Part shown: positions 58,810 to 64,000 of the stretch, in pieces
Position numbering within the stretch: position 1 is the stretch's first letter
Layout: each line of letters starts with the position of its first letter
Assembly (NCBI GenBank): GCA_025463605.1
Contig: JAODAV010000008.1
Location: 223,568 to 287,567, forward strand
Reading direction: 5' to 3'
DNA from: Rhodoglobus sp.
GTDB taxonomy: Bacteria > Actinomycetota > Actinomycetes > Actinomycetales > Microbacteriaceae
DNA length: 64,000 bases
The notes under the pieces: generated by a model
What the model saw: only the letters and a program-made list of their open reading frames with translations
The model's database searches: none
What the model was told of the DNA's origin: nothing
Made by a program: the position numbers and the translations under genes

Positions 58810-59844
58810 CTAGTTGCGCCGCGTCGCGTCCTGCACTTCGCCGACGAGCTCCTCGATGATGTCCTCCAGGAAGAGCACGCCCCTCGTCGCGCCGTTCTCG
58901 TCGAACGCCCGCGCGACGTGCACGCCCGAGCGCCGCATGGTCGCGAGGGCGTCCTCGAGGTCGGTACCCCGGAAGATCGAGATGAGCTGGCGAATCCTCT
59001 TCGGCGGCACCGGCTCGGTGTACTCGCCGTCGTCGAGATCGATCACGTCTTTGAGGTGGATGTAGCCGGTCGGCTCCCCCGAGGCGTCGACGAGGATGTA
59101 CCGCGAGAAGCCGTGCTGCGCGACCGCACGCTCCACGTCGGCGGGAGTTGCGTCCTCCGGGAGGGTGACGAGCTTGTCGAGCGCGATCGCCACATCCCGC
59201 ACCTTCTTGTCGGTGAACTCGAACGCGGCCATCAGGCCGCCCCTCGAGTCGAGCAGAACGCCCTCCCTGGTCGACTGGGCGACGATCGTCGCCACCTCGT
59301 CGAGGGTGAAGACGCTGTTCGCCTCGTCCTTCGGCTCAACCCGGAACAAGCGCAGCACGCCGCGGGTCATGGCGTTGAGCACGAAGATCACGGGCTTGAA
59401 GACCTGCGCGACGAAGACGAGCGGCGGCGCGAGGATGAGCGCCGCCCGGTCGGGCACCGAGAACGACAGATTCTTGGGCACCATCTCGCCGAGAACGACG
59501 TGGAGGAACGACACGAGCAGCAGCGCGATCACGAAACTGACCGTGCCGATGGCCTCCTCCGGCATGCCCGAGGCGTGCAGCGGGATCTCCAGGAGGTGGT
59601 GGATCGCCGGTTCGGAGACGTTGAGGATGAGCAGCGAGCACACGGTGATGCCGAGCTGGCTGGTCGCGAGCATGAGAGAGGCATGCTCCATCGCCCAGAG
59701 AGCGGTCTTGGCGGCCCGCGAACCGGCCTCGGCGCGCGGCTCGATCTGGGACCGGCGCGCGGAGATGACCGCGAACTCCGCACCCACGAAGAACGCGTTG
59801 GCGAGCAGCAGGATGCCGAGCCAGGCTATGCCCCAGTAGTCCAT
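58810..59844 (-). CDS. CNNM/CBS-domain transporter (CorC/HlyC-like), second of pair
   Basis: A 344-residue protein: an N-terminal four-helix DUF21/CNNM membrane domain (WGIAWLGILLLANAFFVGAEFAVISARR start, about 1-165) and paired CBS domains after (YILVDASGEPTGYIHLKDVIDLD, GVLFLEDIIEELVGEV). The C-terminal CorC-like domain of the upstream paralogue is missing. Magnesium or sodium-coupled cation handling is the family role. Start shares one base with the stop of the upstream gene (TGATG at 59842-59846). Confidence 0.88.
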   Translation of the reverse strand: MDYWGIAWLGILLLANAFFVGAEFAVISARRSQIEPRAEAGSRAAKTALWAMEHASLMLATSQLGITVCSLLILNVSEPAIHHLLEIPLHASGMPEEAIGTVSFVIALLLVSFLHVVLGEMVPKNLSFSVPDRAALILAPPLVFVAQVFKPVIFVLNAMTRGVLRLFRVEPKDEANSVFTLDEVATIVAQSTREGVLLDSRGGLMAAFEFTDKKVRDVAIALDKLVTLPEDATPADVERAVAQHGFSRYILVDASGEPTGYIHLKDVIDLDDGEYTEPVPPKRIRQLISIFRGTDLEDALATMRRSGVHVARAFDENGATRGVLFLEDIIEELVGEVQDATRRN

Positions 59845-61160
59845 CAGCCCGCACCCCCCTCAGCGAGGTCGGGACTCGGTGTGAAGCGAACACGGTCGAT
59901 CCGTCGGCCGTCGAGGCGCTCGATCCGGAACCGGCCCGCGTCGATCTCGACCTCGTCCCCGGTGACGGGAAGCCGACCGATCTCGCTCATGAGCCATCCC
60001 GCGACGGTCTCGTATGGCCCGTCCTCCGGCACCTTGACGCCCGTGCGCTCGAGGAGTTCGTCGGGGCGCAGGATGCCCGGGAACGTGAACCAGTCGCGGG
60101 AGCGCACCACGTCGGCCTTCGCCCGGTCGTGTTCATCGGACACCTCGCCGATGAGCTCCTCGACGAGATCCTCGAGGGTCGCAACTCCCGCGGTGCCGCC
60201 GTACTCGTCCACCACGATCGCCATCTGGTAACCCCGGCCACGGAGCTGGGCGAGCAGGGAATCGAGCCTCATCGTCTCGGGCACGCGCAGGGCATCCGAT
60301 TGCAATGCCGACACGGGCACGTCGGAACGCTTCTCGCGCGGTACCGCCACCGCCTGCTTGACATGCACGATTCCCACGACGTCGTCGATCGAATCGTCGA
60401 TAACGGGGAATCGGGAGAACCCGGTGCGCCTCGCGAGGTCGATCACGGCCTGCGCCGAATCGGTGCGGTCGACACTCGCCACTCGCGGCCGCGGCGTCAT
60501 GACGTCTTGCGCGGTGTGGTCCGAGAACTCGAGCGTTCGCGCGAGCAGCGTCGCCGTGTCATGGTCGAGGCTGCCCTCCCTGGCTGACCTGCGTACGAGC
60601 GAGACGAGCTCCTCAGCCGATCGGGCGCCCGAGAGCTCTTCCCTGGGCTCGATGCCGAAGAGGCGGATTATGCCGTTGGCGGTGTTGTTGAGCAGGATCA
60701 CGGCGGGCTTGAAGACGGCCGTGAATCCCACCTGGAAGGGGATCACGACCTTGCCGACCTGACGCGGAAGCGCGAGCGCGAGGTTCTGCGGCACGAGCTC
60801 GCCGATGATCATCGACAGCAGGGTTGCGATCGCGATGGCGACGATCGACGCCGTGACGCGAACCACCGGCTCTGGCAGGCCGATCGCCGCGAGCGGGGCC
60901 CCGAGCAGCGTGCTGATGGCCGGTTCGAGCGTGTAGCCCGTCAGAAGTGTGGTGATGGTGATGCCGAGCTGGGCGCTCGAGAGATGCGTTGACGTGCGCT
61001 TGAGCGCGGCGATCACGACCCCGAGTCGATGTTCACCCCGTGATTGGCGCACCTCGAGGTCGGAGCGGTCGAGATTGACCAGTGCGAACTCGGACGCGAC
61101 GAAAAGCCCTGTGCCGATCGTGAGGAGCGTGCCGACGCCGAGCATGATCCACTCATACAT
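59844..61160 (-). CDS. CNNM/CBS/CorC-domain transporter, first of pair
   Basis: A 438-residue protein: CNNM membrane domain (MLGVGTLLTIGTGLFVASEFALVNLDRSDLE shortened here in parts), CBS pair with MTPRPRVASVDRTDSAQAVIDLAR and VVGIVHVKQAV, and a C-terminal CorC/HlyC transporter-associated domain (DLVEELIGEVSDEHD, WLMSEIGRLPVTGDEVEI). Tandem CNNM pairs of one long and one short member are a common actinobacterial arrangement. Divalent-cation transport or its control is likely. ATG at 61160. Confidence 0.9.
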   Translation of the reverse strand: MYEWIMLGVGTLLTIGTGLFVASEFALVNLDRSDLEVRQSRGEHRLGVVIAALKRTSTHLSSAQLGITITTLLTGYTLEPAISTLLGAPLAAIGLPEPVVRVTASIVAIAIATLLSMIIGELVPQNLALALPRQVGKVVIPFQVGFTAVFKPAVILLNNTANGIIRLFGIEPREELSGARSAEELVSLVRRSAREGSLDHDTATLLARTLEFSDHTAQDVMTPRPRVASVDRTDSAQAVIDLARRTGFSRFPVIDDSIDDVVGIVHVKQAVAVPREKRSDVPVSALQSDALRVPETMRLDSLLAQLRGRGYQMAIVVDEYGGTAGVATLEDLVEELIGEVSDEHDRAKADVVRSRDWFTFPGILRPDELLERTGVKVPEDGPYETVAGWLMSEIGRLPVTGDEVEIDAGRFRIERLDGRRIDRVRFTPSPDLAEGGAG

Positions 61161-61281
61161 GCGCGCCACCGGCACGGCGTCTAGAGGGAGGGTCGTCCAT
61201 TATCCGCCTGAGTCTACAGAAGTTGCGCCCACGCACGCCGGTTCCGACGCGTCGCGAAGCGGCGGCCGTGCGGGTGGGACG

Positions 61282-62721
61282 TCACCACGACACCGGGAGC
61301 GCCTTGCCCTCCTCGTAGCCTGCCGCCGACTGGATGCCGACGAGAGCGCGTTCGTGGAACTCCGGCAGGGTCGTGGCGCCGGCGTAACTCAGCGAACTCC
61401 GCACGCCCGAGGTGATCATGTCGAGCAGGTCTTCGAGGGAGGGCCGTAGAGGATCGAGGTAGATCCTCGAACTCGAGATGCCCTCCGCGAAGAGCGTCTT
61501 GCGGGCGAGTTCGTACGGGTCGAGCCGATCGAAGCGCTCCTGCACCGCTTTCGTCGACGCCATGCCCCAGCTCTCCTTGTAGGCGCGGCCCTGTTCGTCG
61601 AGGGCGAGCGTGCCCGGCGCTTCGATCGTGCCGGCGAACCAGGATCCGATCATCACGGATGCCGCACCCGCCGCGAGCGCGAGCGCGACGTCGCGCGGGT
61701 ACCGCACCCCGCCGTCTGCCCAGACGTGCGCGCCGAGCTCGCGCGCCGTCTCTGCCGTCTCCAGCACCGCCGAGAACTGCGGACGCCCGACGGCCGTCAT
61801 CATGCGTGTCGTGCACATGGCACCAGGCCCGACGCCGACCTTCACGATCGTCGCGCCGGCGCCGACGAGGTCGCGCACGGCATCCGACGTCACGACGTTG
61901 CCGGCGGCGATGGGTAGCCCGAGGTCGAGGGACGCGACCGCCTCGATCGCGCGCACCATGCCGTCCTGGTGGCCGTGAGCCGTGTCGATGACGATGACGT
62001 CGACACCCGCGGCCGCGATCGCCCTGGCCTTGCCCGCGACATCACCGTTGATGCCGATGGCCGCGCCGACCACGAGACGCCCGGAGCGGTCGGCGGCGGG
62101 CGCGTAGAGCGTCGAGCGCAGGGCGCCCTTGCGGCTGAGCGTGCCCACGACCTTGCCCTCGTGCAGCACGGGGGCGAACTCGATGCCCGCAGCGACCATG
62201 AGATCGAACGCCGCGCGCGGGCCGTCGAGTTCGTCGACATCGATCGACGTGAGTCGGCCGCCCAGAAGGTCGCCGAGAGGCGCCTCGGGCATGGCCGTCG
62301 CCAGCCGCTCGGCCAGCACTACGCCGAGGAACTGCCCGTGATCGTCGTGCACGACGATGCCGTGTCCCGGCACGGGCGGCAGTTGGGCGAGTGCCGTCGC
62401 GACGGTATCCCCCGGCGCGAGATCGATGGCCGCGTCGTAACCGACCGGCTGCGCCTTGACCCAGCGGATGGCGGCATCCAGGTCCTGGGCGTGCATGTCC
62501 TGCGGCAGCACGCCGAGCCCGCCGCGACGAGCGAGCGTCGCGGCGAGGCGCGCTCCCGTCACGGAGTTCATGTTCGCCGAGACGATCGGGATGGTGGCGG
62601 CGGTTCCATCGCCGGGGGCGAGCGAAACGTCGAGCCGGCTCGCGACTGCCGATCGTTCCGGCACGAGAAAGACATCGGAGTAGGTGAGGTCGTGCGTCGG
62701 CGTCGTCTCATAAAAGCGCAT
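61282..62721 (-). CDS. guaB1: GuaB1-family IMP dehydrogenase-like protein (GMP reductase)
   Basis: A 479-residue TIM-barrel enzyme with the IMPDH/GMP reductase pattern: DLTYSDVFLVPERS, a CBS-pair insertion (about 95-205), DTAHGHQDGMVRAIEAV and the catalytic Cys in GVGPGAMCTTRMMTAVG, with ADGGVRYPRDVALALAAGA. GuaB1 proteins of actinobacteria act as GMP reductases and are distinct from GuaB2. The N-terminus and CTTRMM match GuaB1. Divergent from kgd. Confidence 0.9.
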   Translation of the reverse strand: MRFYETTPTHDLTYSDVFLVPERSAVASRLDVSLAPGDGTAATIPIVSANMNSVTGARLAATLARRGGLGVLPQDMHAQDLDAAIRWVKAQPVGYDAAIDLAPGDTVATALAQLPPVPGHGIVVHDDHGQFLGVVLAERLATAMPEAPLGDLLGGRLTSIDVDELDGPRAAFDLMVAAGIEFAPVLHEGKVVGTLSRKGALRSTLYAPAADRSGRLVVGAAIGINGDVAGKARAIAAAGVDVIVIDTAHGHQDGMVRAIEAVASLDLGLPIAAGNVVTSDAVRDLVGAGATIVKVGVGPGAMCTTRMMTAVGRPQFSAVLETAETARELGAHVWADGGVRYPRDVALALAAGAASVMIGSWFAGTIEAPGTLALDEQGRAYKESWGMASTKAVQERFDRLDPYELARKTLFAEGISSSRIYLDPLRPSLEDLLDMITSGVRSSLSYAGATTLPEFHERALVGIQSAAGYEEGKALPVSW

Positions 62722-62866
62722 GAATTTAACGCTAGCCCTCCCCCTCGTGCGGCAGCGGCCTTACAAGAAAACGGATTAAGCTATTCATGGTGTGTGCCGG
62801 TACGGGTACGCGCGCAATTGCGACCAGACAGCAATCATCGAGAGACGCGAAAGTGGGCGGTCGGCT
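62722..62866. promoter_or_regulatory. Divergent control region of guaB1 and kgd
   Basis: A 145-bp region relatively AT-rich at 62762-62790, where promoters for both genes must lie. It contains the palindrome CGCAATTGCG (62813-62822) and a short repeat GGTACGGGTACG (62799-62810). No operator of known type is recognised. Confidence 0.4.
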
Positions 62867-64000
62867 GTGTCAAGCCAAGTGACCGGAATAGCGCCCGAGG
62901 GAGACTCCTCGGGCGAATTCGGAGCCAACGAATGGCTCGTAGACGAGATGTACGAGAAGTATCTCGAAGACAAGAATCTGGTCGATGAGTCGTGGTGGCC
63001 CTTCCTGGAGACCTACCACCCGGCGGTCGATCCGACTCCCACGGGCGCGATTCCCACGGTGTCGAGCCCCGTGCCCGACGCGCAGAAGCCCGAAGCCCCC
63101 GCGCCCGCCGCAAGTGCGTCGGAGACGGCCCAGCAGCAGGCAGCGGGCGGCGAGCCGCAGATTCCCGCTGAAGTTGCCGCCGCACCAACCCAGGCGGCGC
63201 CGGCAGCGCCCCCCACAGGAAGCCAGCCGGTCGCACGCACGACCTCGGTGCAGGCGAAGCCGCAGCCCATCCCGGCCGACGCGCCCGCCACCACGCCCGT
63301 GCCCACGCCGACGGCGGATGAAGAGCCGGTCGCCGAGCGAGAGAACGAGAGCGCCGCGCTCAAGGGAGCGGCGAAGTCCCTCGCCGCGAACATGGACGCG
63401 AGCCTCGCCGTGCCGACTGCGACGAGTGTGCGCACTATCCCGGCCAAGCTCCTGATCGACAATCGCATCGTGATCAACAACCACCTCAAGCGCGCTCGGG
63501 GTGGCAAGGTCTCTTTCACTCACCTCATCGCGTGGGCAATCGTCGAGACGCTCAAAGAGTTCCCGAGCCAGAACGTCTACTACGACGAGCCGGACGGCAA
63601 GCCCTCGGTCGTCACCCCTGCGCACATCAACCTCGGTATCGCGATCGACATCCCCAAGCCCGACGGCACGCGATCCCTCGTGGTCCCCGGAATCAAACGC
63701 GCGGACACGATGGGTTTCGCCGAGTTCCTCGTCGCCTACGAAGACGTCGTCGCTCGCGGTCGCGCCAACAAGCTCACAGCCCCGGATTACGCGGGCAACA
63801 CGATCTCCCTCACCAACCCGGGCGGTATCGGCACCGAGCACTCGGTGCCGCGCCTCATGAAGGGTGCCGGCACGATCGTGGGGGCGGGCGCCCTCGAGTA
63901 CCCTGCCGAGTACCAGGGCGCGAGCCCGAAGACGCTCGCTGAGCTCGCCATCGGCAAGACCATCACGCTCACGAGCACCTACGACCACCGCGTCATCCAG
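62867..64000 (+). CDS. kgd: Multifunctional 2-oxoglutarate decarboxylase/dehydrogenase Kgd, N-terminal part (cut by window edge)
   Basis: The first 378 residues of a protein that is normally about 1,200 residues. A GTG at 62867 gives MSSQVTGIAPEGD, then FGANEWLVDEMYEKYLED, the conserved actinobacterial Kgd/SucA N-terminus. A linker rich in Pro and Ala (about 50-140) follows, then the acyltransferase-like domain (TIPAKLLIDNRIVINNHLKR, FTHLIAWAIVETL, INLGIAIDIPKPDG) with the E2 motif TYDHRVIQ at the window edge. Kgd fuses the E2-like and E1 parts of the TCA-cycle 2-oxoglutarate step. The E1 part lies beyond the window. Confidence 0.92.
   Translation, partial: MSSQVTGIAPEGDSSGEFGANEWLVDEMYEKYLEDKNLVDESWWPFLETYHPAVDPTPTGAIPTVSSPVPDAQKPEAPAPAASASETAQQQAAGGEPQIPAEVAAAPTQAAPAAPPTGSQPVARTTSVQAKPQPIPADAPATTPVPTPTADEEPVAERENESAALKGAAKSLAANMDASLAVPTATSVRTIPAKLLIDNRIVINNHLKRARGGKVSFTHLIAWAIVETLKEFPSQNVYYDEPDGKPSVVTPAHINLGIAIDIPKPDGTRSLVVPGIKRADTMGFAEFLVAYEDVVARGRANKLTAPDYAGNTISLTNPGGIGTEHSVPRLMKGAGTIVGAGALEYPAEYQGASPKTLAELAIGKTITLTSTYDHRVIQ

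Noticed and set aside
1..64000. CRISPR arrays, IS elements with transposase, rRNA genes
   Set aside because: No spaced repeats, no transposase-like frames and no rRNA-like sequence were seen on either strand.

Overview
The window is high-GC DNA with many GTG starts, 4-bp ATGA gene overlaps and mixed leaderless-looking and Shine-Dalgarno starts. The gene content points to a Gram-positive actinobacterium, most likely a member of the Microbacteriaceae. Pointers are GTP-dependent PEP carboxykinase next to a RamB-type regulator, an MshA-like mycothiol glycosyltransferase, GuaB1-type GMP reductase, the N-terminus of a Kgd-type 2-oxoglutarate decarboxylase and a DtxR/IdeR-like iron box. The family assignment is inference from gene content; no rRNA or complete tRNA is present to confirm it.

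Bases 1-5930 are the end of a phage-derived element. It holds the C-terminus of a tape-measure-like protein, tail and receptor-binding proteins with carbohydrate-binding-like modules, an XhlA-like protein and a holin-like protein, one oppositely oriented gene of unknown function and three very small excisionase-like helix-turn-helix proteins. It stops at the 3' half of a tRNA gene, a typical attachment site. From 5930 to 7560 is a scar zone with a frameshifted gene remnant, a RelBE-type toxin-antitoxin pair and a decayed ECF sigma gene.

From 7560 the host chromosome runs as compact operons. 7.6-10.4 kb: MsrB, an ECF sigma/small membrane protein/DsbA-like operon and a lipoprotein. 10.5-17.1 kb: class V aminotransferase, a truncated sugar ABC ATPase, glycerate kinase, RamB-like regulator and pckG. 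17.2-25.6 kb: a second ECF sigma with a membrane partner, a membrane protein, a TPM-domain protein with PspA and an arginase-fold protein, enoyl-CoA hydratase, RraB-like protein and a flavin disulfide oxidoreductase. 25.6-32 kb: MshA-like enzyme, HExxH protein, SDR, iron-box-controlled siderophore-interacting domain protein, amidase and a GntR(YtrA)-ABC operon with two perfect inverted repeats. 32-45.7 kb: VOC protein, GNAT, ABC-2 exporter, Ung operon, MFS/RraA, SDR, acyltransferase, DHA2 exporter with PadR, then metY and metX separated by a strong terminator.

45.8-50.7 kb is the most unusual host cluster. A NarL-type response regulator, a lipoprotein, a full histidine kinase, a kinase-like membrane protein lacking the catalytic motifs and a second, paralogous response regulator lie in one direction. 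The rest (50.7-64 kb) carries an AraJ-like MFS, a thiamine-binding YkoF-like protein with a GT87-like membrane enzyme, a polar amino-acid ABC importer, NAD(P)H-hydrate dehydratase, HAD hydrolase, OYE flavoprotein, a tandem CNNM/CorC pair, GuaB1 and the start of kgd, which runs off the right edge.
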